From contig JAKTTT010000014.1 in NCBI GenBank assembly GCA_030581615.1, forward strand, positions 372,001 through 436,000: a DNA stretch of 64,000 bases, in the 5' to 3' direction. Every line of letters starts with the position of its first letter. The stretch's first letter is position 1. Source of the stretch: Alloascoidea africana (Eukaryota; Ascomycota; Alloascoideomycetes; Alloascoideales; Alloascoideaceae). The position numbers and the translations under genes are program-made. The notes under the pieces are model-generated. The model searched no databases, was not told the origin of the DNA, and worked only from the letters and a program-made list of their open reading frames with translations. This document shows, one piece after another, positions 41,681 through 51,654 of this stretch.

Positions 41681-44089
41681 ATGGCCTCCAGCGATCATCT
41701 GGCTCGAGTCGCAGATCTTCACACGTTGCAAAAGCGGGCTGCCGAAGCCACTTCTCCAAAGGCCGGCTCCAAGGGCCTCGGCTGGTCCTCATCGATGCTT
41801 GACGCCGTTCGGAGGAAGCTTCTCGAGAAGTTGACTCTCACCGGGACGCCAGCTGCGGACACAAAGCCAGCGATCAACGATTTTCTGCTCAAACAAAGGA
41901 GTGCAACTACATATCCCGAATGGCTGAGTGCATCGCAAACGCTGGATAGTCTCCTTGGACACGAGGAATGGAAGAAGACGCCAGAGTCGACCATTTATGA
42001 CTACAAACTGATTGCTGACCGTCTTGCTCAGCTCCGCAAGGCAAGGGCAGAAAACGACATTAGACAGCTGATCTACCTTGTGAGAACGACTTGGACGAGA
42101 AACCTGGGCGATATCGGGAATATAAACCTGTATAGGCACTCCTTCACCGGTACAAAACAACTCGTGGAGGACTACATATCGGAGTGCGAACTGGTACTAG
42201 ATCATCTGCTGGACCCAAAGAATAAAGATGCAGTAATCGATGATGGGTTTCTTCTTTTGCTCTTGATCCAAACAAGAAAGTCTTTTGGTCGAACTGCCCT
42301 TGTCTTATCTGGAGGTGGCTGCTTTGGAATGTACCATATTGGCGTGCTTGCCACTTTGCTCGAGACGAACCTGCTTCCAAAAGTGATCTCGGGATCATCA
42401 GCAGGAGCAATTGTCGCCAGTATATTTTGTACCCACACCACAGATGAAATTATGCCTATAATGCAAGAAGTTGTGCAAAAAACGTTTTACATATTCACAG
42501 ATGAGAATGAAGGAATTCTGTCCTGTCTCTCCAGATTTTTAAAGTATGGAACTTGGTTTAGCAAAACAGGACTCGAAACCACAATGAAAGGATTTCTCGG
42601 CGATTTGACATTTAAAGAAGCTTACTATAGAACCGGCAGGATCTTGAATGTGACTGTGAGCCCTGCTAGCGTTCATGAAACCCATCGACTCTTGAACTAC
42701 TTGACTGCACCGAATGTGCTTATTTGGTCTGCTGTCTGCGCTTCATGCTCTCTCCCTGGCGTTTTCCAGCCATCGACAATATGGGAAAAGATACCCGAGG
42801 AAGATGGCAAAATCCAGGAATGGAATTCATCAACCTTGAAGTTCGTTGATGGATCGCTGGACAACGACATTCCCATCAAACGAATATCTGAAATGTTAAA
42901 CGTAAATCATATCATCGCGTGTCAGGTAAACCCCCACGTCTCTCCCTTTTTGAAGATGAGCGTTCAATGCTGTGGGGGTGAAGAGGAGACCGAGCTTTCC
43001 GCTAGGCTCAAACGATTGATGAGTGATGTCTACGAAATCGGTTCCACAGAGATTATGCATTACTTGGATATCATTTCTGAAGTGGGAGCGCTTAGAAATG
43101 TCGCCACCAAGTTAAAGTCTGTTCTGGCTCAGAAGTACAGTGGAGACATTACAATATTACCTAAAGTCGAGCTCACGGAACTTGACAAACTGCTGGCCAA
43201 CCCTACGCCAGAGTTTTTGATGGAGTCCACTGTCCGTGGAGCAAAGGCAACATGGCCCAAAGTAGGACTTATAAGGAATCACTGCGTTATTGAGTTGGCG
43301 TTAGACCGAGCTCTGGCTAAACTAAGAACCAGGATGATTGCGGGCAAATCTTTTGTCTTTGTAACAGGGCCTCAGCAGAAGCAGTTACTGACGCTGAGCC
43401 AATGGCCACCCAAAATGGATGTTAATGCTAGTGCGACAGTGACAAATTCGGATTTGCAATCGTTAGCAGACAAGTATCAAACTGCAATAGGGCAAACTAC
43501 TGTTAGGCCGACTGCTAATGTCGATTATAGGAGGAAAAGAGCTGAGTCTTGGTCTACTCAATCGCCCTTCATGTTCAAGCCGATTTCCCCTATTCATTCA
43601 CCAAAACCTAAGATAATATCCAAGAAACTAACCCCAATGAAGGCGAATACTTATGACCGATTTTCTTTTTCAAAATTCAAGAGTAGGAAAAGTTTTGACA
43701 ATTTGAGACAAAACTACCAAGACTCAGAGATGGATCAGAATCTGGCCCCTGGACTCAAGCGTAGCAAAAGCAGTTTGAGTTCTTCGTCAGTATTCTCTCC
43801 ATCAATGCCAAATGTTGATAGTGAAAATGGCCTTGAAATTAATAACGACCTTGGAGAAACACAGAATTCAAATGGCAAATCTCCTACACCACTAAAAAGA
43901 AATCGGTCGACTTTGAATGACACGAACGGTACATCGTTTGGTTCTCCTAGACATCGTTCTTATCCCCATCTTCTTTCAAATGCTGGGAAGGTTGATTCGC
44001 CTTCCGCTCCTTCTCTTTCACCGTTTAAGCCATCAACTTTGCATCCCTCAAATAGTTATCCTCGAAATTTAGGACAAGTTAATTCGTAA
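41681..44089 (+). CDS. TGL4: patatin-like triacylglycerol lipase (TGL4/TGL5/TGL3 family)
   Basis: A lipid-droplet lipase that mobilises stored triacylglycerol. The protein has 802 residues with no intron. The N-terminal DUF3336-type region (about 55-195) holds [13 protein letters not shown] and [19 protein letters not shown]. The patatin domain starts at about 203 with the oxyanion glycine loop [13 protein letters not shown], the nucleophile serine in GSSAGAIV (about 236) and the catalytic Asp in [11 protein letters not shown] (about 388). After about 600 the sequence is Ser/Pro-rich and disordered, with many S-P sites. Length and tail suit Tgl4 or Tgl5 better than Tgl3. It is divergent from the mutase gene with a 228-base shared promoter. 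Confidence 0.92.
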   Translation: MASSDHLARVADLHTLQKRAAEATSPKAGSKGLGWSSSMLDAVRRKLLEKLTLTGTPAADTKPAINDFLLKQRSATTYPEWLSASQTLDSLLGHEEWKKTPESTIYDYKLIADRLAQLRKARAENDIRQLIYLVRTTWTRNLGDIGNINLYRHSFTGTKQLVEDYISECELVLDHLLDPKNKDAVIDDGFLLLLLIQTRKSFGRTALVLSGGGCFGMYHIGVLATLLETNLLPKVISGSSAGAIVASIFCTHTTDEIMPIMQEVVQKTFYIFTDENEGILSCLSRFLKYGTWFSKTGLETTMKGFLGDLTFKEAYYRTGRILNVTVSPASVHETHRLLNYLTAPNVLIWSAVCASCSLPGVFQPSTIWEKIPEEDGKIQEWNSSTLKFVDGSLDNDIPIKRISEMLNVNHIIACQVNPHVSPFLKMSVQCCGGEEETELSARLKRLMSDVYEIGSTEIMHYLDIISEVGALRNVATKLKSVLAQKYSGDITILPKVELTELDKLLANPTPEFLMESTVRGAKATWPKVGLIRNHCVIELALDRALAKLRTRMIAGKSFVFVTGPQQKQLLTLSQWPPKMDVNASATVTNSDLQSLADKYQTAIGQTTVRPTANVDYRRKRAESWSTQSPFMFKPISPIHSPKPKIISKKLTPMKANTYDRFSFSKFKSRKSFDNLRQNYQDSEMDQNLAPGLKRSKSSLSSSSVFSPSMPNVDSENGLEINNDLGETQNSNGKSPTPLKRNRSTLNDTNGTSFGSPRHRSYPHLLSNAGKVDSPSAPSLSPFKPSTLHPSNSYPRNLGQVNS

Positions 44090-44567
44090 TGAAAACCTGT
44101 GCAACGTGTTTTTTGTGATGAAGTATCCTCAACCTATTTAATCTCACAAACATAGTTGACACATTGGACTATATTAACGATAAGAAGATGTATGTACAAA
44201 TTCTTTAATTATATGTTTAAGCTTTTGCATTTAATGATATTCATGTAGTTCAAGTTTATCAAGATTTTTTTTCTTCGTGGAACTTTTGCATCAAACTGAA
44301 TCACAAACAAAACAAATGATTTAAATTGATAAACAGAAAAACTATAATTTATGTAAACATAAAAGTGACAATGATTTATGGAATGGCGTAACAAAAGCGG
44401 AAAAGTAAAAGGAAAAATAAAGCAGTAAAGTCAAAATATAACCTGACAATTGGGGTTCTGTCACAGTATGTCATCAGAACAAATTAAAAAGCATTGTAGC
44501 GATATAAAAAATTCTTCATGATTTTTAGCATTTATCATGCTGTTTAATATAGTTTAAATACCTGAAC
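44090..44567. other. convergent gap TGL4 / ZDS
   Basis: 478 AT-rich bases between two 3' ends. Nothing recognisable; the open frame near 44209-44394 is of AT-rich random composition. Confidence 0.6.
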
Positions 44568-47500
44568 TCAGCGAAAAATTTGTTTAGAAACTTGCTCTTG
44601 TGTTGTATGTTGGACACCCCACATATTCGCAGATCCAGAGTTGTTTCTATTTATATGTTGGGAATCGGCACTATAAATACCCACAGATTCCGAACCATTC
44701 CCTTCGTCTGCTTCATGGTCTGCACCAATAGATGAAGAGGAGTTTTCATCTTCATCTTCATCATCTTCATCATCATCATCGTCGTCGATATTGTGTTCCA
44801 AGTCATTAGCGTGCTGGTTGTCATCCTGTTCAAGATCCTCATCATAATCGTAAAAGCTGTTATAATCATCAATTAGACTGTTCTCGGTTTCATGGTCTGT
44901 GGTTTCACTTTCCTCTTCTTCCTCGTTCTCATATCTAGTGTCTCTATTGGAAAGAGATGATTTGTGTTTAGTAACATCCTCAGATGGAACCTCATTTTTC
45001 ACGCCATGAACGCCGGGGCCCTTGGCTAAAGAAATTTTGCTTGATTTCTTTAACTTTTCTCTATTCTTCTTTTTATCCCCCTTTTCTTGCGCATGAAGAC
45101 CTGCTGGCTGTTCCTGGCCTTGCGGTTGAGAGTCCGGTTGGCCTTTACCTTCTTGCTGCTCTGGGAACTCAACCCCTTGAGCAAGCTGTTGCTGATACAA
45201 AATATGGTTCACGAGATTCAAGTAGGCATACATGAAGTTTGATAAAAGGACTTGTTGCACCAGAGGTCTTCGAGGATTTGCCAACTTTAAATGACTGAGT
45301 CGATAGATTGCTCTCTCCACATGTACCGGAAATCTATGATGATACATAATCATGCTGCTTTTGCTCATTGGAGGCAATGAATAGCCAAGCAAAGAGGGAG
45401 CTTGTGTATAGGTTGGTTGCAAATACATTTGCTCAATCTTTTTGCGTTCTTCTTCTTTCTGCCTCTTTCTCTCCTCTGCAGTCAGAGGCTTCTCAGATTT
45501 GCTATCAACACTCTTATTCGAAGGATCTGAATTTGTGGGGGTAAGAGGGCTATCATCTTCACTAGTCGATCCATCATCTTCATTATTATTACTCCCTCGC
45601 TTACCACGAAGCAATCCAGTTCTTGTTTTTGATCTTTGCCTACCTTTATGCGAACCTTTTCCGCTGGTTTCGGATCCTCTTTCCCGACTAGATGTCTTTG
45701 TTGGACTAAGAAAATCCGAAGCGTTTGAGCCTTCAAAACTCTTCTTTCTTCCTTTCTTTGTGGAAACTGTGAGCTGATGTTGGTCTTTCTTAGCGCCACG
45801 ACGTTTTGAAAACAAAGTTGACAGTAACCCTTCTTTCTCCTTTTTAACTTCCTTTTTCTCCTCAACTGGTGGCGTGTCCTTTGTTGCATTATCGAAAATG
45901 TCATTTATGGCCTTGGTAGGGGAAATTTGAGGTTTCTTCCCTTGGTCAACAGGAGCTGTCAGTGTTTGCTGGGACACTGATCCTGTGAGTCTCTCCTTTG
46001 GTCCTGACTCGGCAACGTCTTGTGCTTGAGGTTGAGATGCCAATGATGCGTTCTCCGTCCTATTTTGAGGACTTTCTATAACAATCGGTCCATCAACTAG
46101 ATGTCGGTTTCGCGTATGCCTCATTCTATTTGTCGCTAACACCGAATTCAACGTTCGATTTCCCCCAGTCTTTTCAGATTGCTGTGGCTCGGAAGATTTT
46201 TTATTGCGGGCCGAGTCTATAGAAGCCATTCTTGGATGATCTCGGCGGCTATCACCCGAGCCCGAATTTTTATAATCAGATTGATCGTTCTGCGTTAAAG
46301 TAGGGGACGAGTAGGATGAGGGAAGCGTAGACTGTTTCCGCCTAGAATCATACACATTATTGGTGCTATTGGCCCTTGGCCTCTCATCAAGGCTTCTCCT
46401 TCCTGGTACCATTCCATAAGATGTGGGTGAATTGGCAAACGAACTTGGTTCTGTTGACCTCCTACTCAACCGCTTCTCAGAAATTGAGTTTCCAGAAGTG
46501 AGTCTTTCCTCGGTAATTGTTTTAGACATTGATTTGCTTCTGGTAGCCCCTACTGCTTCAAAATTAAACCTTGAGAGTTCATTATCCTGCATAATGCTTT
46601 CATTTTCTTCTGAAAGACGAAAATCATTTCCCTTTTCTTCATCCTCATGATCATCAGAAGTGGGCACTTCAACCTGAATGATTGAAACCTGTGACAAAGT
46701 TTTCTTGCCCTTTCGTATGCTATTCTTATGATGATTCATCACCATATTTCTCGATCTTTTTAAAGCCAGACCACTGTTTGCTGGAGTAGCAATCGGCGTA
46801 TCTAAATCAACAGCATCTTCATATTCAACTCTTTGGGATCTTGAATCCGGCGTCTGGTAACCAAAACTTACAGCGCTTTTGTCAGAAGAACTGGGAGTAG
46901 TCGGGGCGCTATTAGTTTCAATATTGCTTTGCGGGCTCTGAGGTTGGCTTTGTTGGTCCAATGGTTCACCGCCTATGGACAATGCTTTCACTAAAATACT
47001 TGGATCAGATGCTAAACTCTCGATATCAGACAATGCACTTAATTCACTAGACAATTTCTGTAAACTTGGTGTTGAAGGCTCTTGGTACGAAAGCGATGAC
47101 CGGCTTTTTCTTTTTTTTTCGAATAATTCGGCACCATCTGTGTAGTTATCTTGCTGCGTTATTTGCTTCGATAATTTGGAGTTGCTTCGGTGGAGCCCAC
47201 TCGATGTCATAGAAAGACGGTTTGCACCGGATTTTGGCTGGGGAGAACTATTAGATTCCTCAAGCTGCGATTTTAAGTCTTCAACTTTGCTATGGACAAA
47301 TGATTTCCATTCTTTAGGAGCAAGCTCAGGATGGACTGAGGCAGGAACCCAGAGAAATTGCGAAGCATCTACAGCGATATTACTCTTATCACTATCCGAT
47401 GCACCATCTGAAGCGGTACCTGAATTCGAGTTACCGGAGTCAGGCGTGGCCGGACCCATTCCCTGTCTCCCAGAAATATCTCCTCGAGACGGAGAACCCG

Positions 47501-48746
47501 GACCAGCAGAGGAAGATAAACCATCTGTAGCAGACGAAATATTGGCATACTCATTCAGTTCAGGTAAATCAGGATCTGTTGTCAGCATAGCACCCATTGA
47601 CAATCTTTTCAATTTCTTGACCATGTCGATCTCCTGTTCCACTACTGCATGAGCCGCCCTTGCAGAAGCGGCTGCTGAAGAGTTTGAAGAAGTGTTAGGA
47701 CCCGGCTTGGACACATTTTGATTCTGTGGACTTTGAGCATATCTCTGTTGATAATTGGGACGCGGTTGAGGAGATGTTTGGTTTATATAATCTTGTCGCT
47801 GCTGCTGATAGTAAAAGTGAGTTGAAGATGGAGACGAGGAAGGCTTAGAACCTGAAGAAGGAGAAGAGTGTTGCGGATCTTGTCTGTGTCCTCTGCGCCG
47901 TATTCTTTCAGGATCTCGTTCCGCAGGAGTTCTGGTTCTTGGCCTATTAGGGTCTCGAGGTCTGTGACGCCTTCTTGATGAAGGGTCCTGTTCCTTCACG
48001 CTGTACGCTTCTTGATTCGCTGTACTGGGTGGCTGGGAATGTTTCGGCTTGTAACGACCAGAAGCATTCTTGGCATTAGTTACCGGCTTATATCTATCCG
48101 GTATTTGCGGTACAGGTTGAGGATGCTGTTGATACTGGTATTGATACTGTTGTTGCTGTTGTGCTGAAGAAATGGACGAGCCTCTTGATCGAGATCGAGA
48201 TCTGCCGGAGCCCCCGCTAGGCCCAGGAACCGATGTCATCTGCTGAGTATTAGAAGCGTTGCTTTTTGATCTACGCCTGGTGTGAGCTTGGGGAACATCG
48301 GGAAACTGTTGCAGCGGTGGTTGCGATTGTGACGAATGCTGGTATTGGTATCTAGTACTTTTAGATTGAGAAGAGGAAGAGCCAGCTCGATCCTTGTTCT
48401 GTCTCATCTTGGCACTGGGAGAAGCATACTCTCCACCACCAATGCCCGAATGGCCCATAGGGGCGACTTTTTGCCGTTCATAATCTAGTCGTGGATCGCG
48501 ACTGTTGTCTATGCCACCAGATCCATCAGTTGAGTACTGGTAATGATGGTAGTAATGCTGTTGGGGCTGGACTTGAGGTGGGTATCCAGAAGAGGCCATT
48601 CCTGGGTAAGCTTTTTGCTGCGGCGTTTCGCCTTGATAGTCATGGTTGAGACTGTTTTCTTGATGAACACCCCCAGTATTTACGCCATAAGCTGAACCAT
48701 CATGCTCGACAGCGCTGTTCATAGGAGAGTGGTTATTCGCTATCAT
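44568..48746 (-). CDS. ZDS1: ZDS1/ZDS2-like regulator of PP2A-Cdc55
   Basis: Zds proteins bind Cdc55 and control mitotic exit and polarity. The protein has 1,392 residues, longer than S. cerevisiae Zds1 (915) or Zds2 (942), with no intron. Most is disordered: Gln/His/Tyr-rich N-terminus, an Arg/Pro-rich block (about 270-290), Ser/Pro-rich middle and an acidic tail. Two conserved islands identify it: QFLWVPASVHPELAPKEW (about 462) and the Zds C-terminal domain HRFPVHVERAIYRLSHLKLA followed by VQQVLLSNFMYAYLNLV (about 1118-1175). A coiled KK-rich stretch precedes it. The tail contains a run of acidic residues after the domain. One gene rather than two paralogues is expected in yeasts without the whole-genome duplication. 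Confidence 0.88.
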   Translation of the reverse strand: MIANNHSPMNSAVEHDGSAYGVNTGGVHQENSLNHDYQGETPQQKAYPGMASSGYPPQVQPQQHYYHHYQYSTDGSGGIDNSRDPRLDYERQKVAPMGHSGIGGGEYASPSAKMRQNKDRAGSSSSQSKSTRYQYQHSSQSQPPLQQFPDVPQAHTRRRSKSNASNTQQMTSVPGPSGGSGRSRSRSRGSSISSAQQQQQYQYQYQQHPQPVPQIPDRYKPVTNAKNASGRYKPKHSQPPSTANQEAYSVKEQDPSSRRRHRPRDPNRPRTRTPAERDPERIRRRGHRQDPQHSSPSSGSKPSSSPSSTHFYYQQQRQDYINQTSPQPRPNYQQRYAQSPQNQNVSKPGPNTSSNSSAAASARAAHAVVEQEIDMVKKLKRLSMGAMLTTDPDLPELNEYANISSATDGLSSSAGPGSPSRGDISGRQGMGPATPDSGNSNSGTASDGASDSDKSNIAVDASQFLWVPASVHPELAPKEWKSFVHSKVEDLKSQLEESNSSPQPKSGANRLSMTSSGLHRSNSKLSKQITQQDNYTDGAELFEKKRKSRSSLSYQEPSTPSLQKLSSELSALSDIESLASDPSILVKALSIGGEPLDQQSQPQSPQSNIETNSAPTTPSSSDKSAVSFGYQTPDSRSQRVEYEDAVDLDTPIATPANSGLALKRSRNMVMNHHKNSIRKGKKTLSQVSIIQVEVPTSDDHEDEEKGNDFRLSEENESIMQDNELSRFNFEAVGATRSKSMSKTITEERLTSGNSISEKRLSRRSTEPSSFANSPTSYGMVPGRRSLDERPRANSTNNVYDSRRKQSTLPSSYSSPTLTQNDQSDYKNSGSGDSRRDHPRMASIDSARNKKSSEPQQSEKTGGNRTLNSVLATNRMRHTRNRHLVDGPIVIESPQNRTENASLASQPQAQDVAESGPKERLTGSVSQQTLTAPVDQGKKPQISPTKAINDIFDNATKDTPPVEEKKEVKKEKEGLLSTLFSKRRGAKKDQHQLTVSTKKGRKKSFEGSNASDFLSPTKTSSRERGSETSGKGSHKGRQRSKTRTGLLRGKRGSNNNEDDGSTSEDDSPLTPTNSDPSNKSVDSKSEKPLTAEERKRQKEEERKKIEQMYLQPTYTQAPSLLGYSLPPMSKSSMIMYHHRFPVHVERAIYRLSHLKLANPRRPLVQQVLLSNFMYAYLNLVNHILYQQQLAQGVEFPEQQEGKGQPDSQPQGQEQPAGLHAQEKGDKKKNREKLKKSSKISLAKGPGVHGVKNEVPSEDVTKHKSSLSNRDTRYENEEEEESETTDHETENSLIDDYNSFYDYDEDLEQDDNQHANDLEHNIDDDDDDEDDEDEDENSSSSIGADHEADEGNGSESVGIYSADSQHINRNNSGSANMWGVQHTTQEQVSKQIFR

Positions 48747-49276
48747 TATAATGTTTGTGTCGTGGTGGTATTTTCATCACAAAGTTGGCGCGAGAGGTCC
48801 AGTGGTACAGGTTGGGTGTGTCGAGTAGCCCTTAACTAACACGGACAAGTAAACGAAAAATAGTGCCCACCAGTTATTCAAGCAAAAATGAAGTGAACAA
48901 AGCAGTAACTGAGCAGAATGAATGGATGAAAAATGAACGAATACTTCTGAGACAAATCGTGAGCATCATTTCCAGTGGAGGCACAAACGCCCAACTTTAT
49001 ACATCCGTACGCCCCCGAGGGTCCAGGAGGAGCACTGCGGGTTACCCGGGCTCGTCTCTTTCTGGCGAAGCACACCACGTGACCCCATTATCATGCTATT
49101 TTTCGAGACAAGCGCGGGTGGACATTGTTTGGACCGAACCTGGCCTTCAAAGTATCATGATCTTTTCCTGCCAACGATCGGATTTTTCTTTGCTTTCTTT
49201 GCTACTCTGCTTAAGCACTTGCCTTTTATCCATTCCCAATCCCTAGTATCCTATCCATTCGTTTCAATTGATAAGC
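48747..49276. promoter_or_regulatory. divergent promoter ZDS / SCS7
   Basis: 530 bases. CACGTG lies at 49076-49081, about 195 bases before the SCS7 ATG. A pyrimidine-rich stretch (about 49165-49230) precedes the SCS7 start. Confidence 0.5.
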
Positions 49277-50347
49277 ATGTCTGTAAGGTTCATCTCTCGT
49301 GCACAACTCGCATCACACAACACATCTCGCTCTCTTTATGTCTGTTTAGACGGCCGGAAGGTTTATGATGTCACTAGCTTTCTCTCTGATCATCCAGGAG
49401 GTGGTGACATTATTCTTGAATACGCCGGTAATGATGTAACCTCCGTGATGAAGGACGTTGCTGTTCATATACACTCAGAATCTGCGTATGAGATGCTTGA
49501 TGATAACTACTTTGTGGGCCTTCTTGCAGATACTCCTGAACAGGAACGACAGGTTCACAAGGAAGTGTTTGAAATGACTGGTGTTGCTACAGCTCACGAT
49601 ATGGAAATAAAGACAGATTTTGCAAATGACTTTAACAATCACCACTTTTTGGACTTGAACAAACCTCTTTTACTACAGATCTTGCTGGGGAACTTTGATA
49701 AGCGGTTTTATTTGGATCAGATACATCGTCCAAGGCATTATGGCAAGGGGTCAGCACAGCTTTTTGGCAATTTTCTGGAGCCTATCAGTTTGACCCCTTG
49801 GTGGGTTATTCCCACTGTGTGGGGCCCGGTTAACATGTTTCTTTGGTACACTGCATCACAAGGTTTATCGGCTGATCAATTGAGTGTTTGTCTTTTCGGA
49901 GGATTGTTTCTTTGGACTTTTATCGAGTATCTCTTACATCGCTTTCTGTTTCATTTGGATCGCTTCTTGCCAAACAACAACATTGCTTTAACTTTACATT
50001 TTCTGCTGCATGGTGTTCATCATTATCTACCAATGGACAGTTATAGGTTGGTCATGCCTCCCGCGTTATTTCTTGTCCTTGCAACGCCTTTCTGGAAGTT
50101 AGCCCATTCCTTATTCACTTACTACTGGGCGGTTGGAGTTTTCGCAGGTGGAACTCTCGGATACATCTTCTATGATTGCACCCACTACTTTCTACACCAT
50201 GTCAATCTCCCAAAATATATGAAAGATCTAAAAGAGCATCATTTGGAGCACCACTACAAGAATTACGATTTGGGATACGGTGTCACTTCCAGATTCTGGG
50301 ATTGGGTCTTTGGAACAGATTTTAAAGTCTTGGAGAAGAACGAATAG
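49277..50347 (+). CDS. SCS7: sphingolipid alpha-hydroxylase SCS7 (fatty acid 2-hydroxylase)
   Basis: An ER enzyme that 2-hydroxylates the very-long-chain acyl group of ceramide. The protein has 356 residues (384 in S. cerevisiae). The N-terminal cytochrome b5 domain shows the haem-ligand motif HPGGGDII (about 38) and a second His region (HSESA). The hydroxylase domain carries the di-metal His boxes HRFLFH, HFLLHGVHH, HYFLHH and HHLEHHYKN between membrane segments. FLEPISLTPWW is near-identical to known SCS7; its Leu is a CTG codon, which supports standard decoding. The ATG at 49277 is used because the few upstream codons lack one. SCS7 and ELO together make hydroxylated very-long-chain fatty acids. 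Confidence 0.96.
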   Translation: MSVRFISRAQLASHNTSRSLYVCLDGRKVYDVTSFLSDHPGGGDIILEYAGNDVTSVMKDVAVHIHSESAYEMLDDNYFVGLLADTPEQERQVHKEVFEMTGVATAHDMEIKTDFANDFNNHHFLDLNKPLLLQILLGNFDKRFYLDQIHRPRHYGKGSAQLFGNFLEPISLTPWWVIPTVWGPVNMFLWYTASQGLSADQLSVCLFGGLFLWTFIEYLLHRFLFHLDRFLPNNNIALTLHFLLHGVHHYLPMDSYRLVMPPALFLVLATPFWKLAHSLFTYYWAVGVFAGGTLGYIFYDCTHYFLHHVNLPKYMKDLKEHHLEHHYKNYDLGYGVTSRFWDWVFGTDFKVLEKNE

Positions 50348-51654
50348 TTGGTTCCGATCTTGCCATACAGGCGAGTTGCATGAAAAACGGAAGTCTCGAA
50401 CCTTGATTTTCCAAGGTGATAAATAGTAATTGTTTAACTGGAGTTGAGGATAAATTGGTGTAGTATGTACTGGTATCAAATTGTATGTAGGTCCGAAACA
50501 GTCATGCCATCAATTGGCTTGAAGTTCATTTGTTGATTTGATAAAGTCGTCCATTTCCTGTACCCCTGGTAAATTAACTGTAAAGAAAATCGGTTGAGAA
50601 AACTAGGGTAAGCCTAAGTTTAGTCTGCCAGTGCTCAATAGTTCTCACAGATCACTTTGTTATATGATATGATTCTTCCACATGGCGAAAAGATGAACGC
50701 TACACTTGTAGAACCACAAATCAGGAGAAATGATACTTGAAGAATACGAATTATTGACTATTAGAGAGCATTAATCAACTCAAAAGGTTTCAAGTTAAGA
50801 ACGTGTTTTTTTGGTTAGCAAAAAAATTATTCTGGAATACGCTAGAACTTTTCAAAAGATTTTCTTGTTGCCTTCTCAAAGATGGGGAAGCAAAGGAACA
50901 AGAAGACATTGCTAAACGCTTTTTGCCTACTAAAAACAAAAGGACCCGTATGGGGTTCCTCATAAAAAAAAAGAATAAAGATCTACAAATTCAAAAGCCC
51001 AAGCCATTATACTTTCTCAGCTATATGCCTCGCAATTTCTTTAGCTACTCGAATATTGGTCTAGTGCTATTTTTGAAAAATAGAGAGTGGTTGGGGCGGA
51101 TCACCTAGGGCATACACACTCAACTCTGAAACCCAAAGCTTACCCGGCTTCCACATTTAAAAACCAAATTTTCACAGCGTTTTCCTTTTTTCCTTTCTTC
51201 ATTAGGCTACTTGGTTTGTTCAACCTCGCATTTATTCGTTAATAATATCCGGTACTAGCATTTACATTTTGTACATTACCGCTGATAGAAAAAGCTTTTG
51301 TTCGAACTCTTTGGGGTTTCGAGCAAGAGCTACGAAGTTTGCGGTCAGTTTTGTTGGATTTAAAATTGGGTAGCCAAGAAGAACGAGTGTTTTGCGCTTT
51401 CAGCCTTAAAACCATCACTGTACAGGTTTGTCTTCATCTGTAAGGATGGATTGAATAGACCCATGAAACGGCGATGACCTATGGTCTGATACATTCCTTT
51501 GCTATAGATTTTACATAGATCAGTTTGTCAACGGACTAGTTCTAAATGCAACGAGACTTTGGAATTCCCTCATGTTTTTTCTAGACTTTTAATTAAAAAG
51601 AATGTAAAACTATTTTCTACTTTCTTGGGGCCCATTAAATATGTTTGGTCCTTT
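50348..51654. other. 1.3-kb convergent gap SCS7 / LEU4
   Basis: Unusually long for a gap between two 3' ends. The best open frame (50803-51108) starts with GTG, is Lys/Phe-rich and has no motif, so I do not call it. The part 51280-51560 has a more balanced base composition and could hold an untranslated RNA, but I see no diagnostic boxes. Confidence 0.5.

Noticed and set aside
50803-51108. 101-codon plus-strand frame in the SCS7/LEU4 gap
   Set aside because: It starts with GTG, is Lys/Phe-rich from AT-rich DNA and has no recognisable motif.
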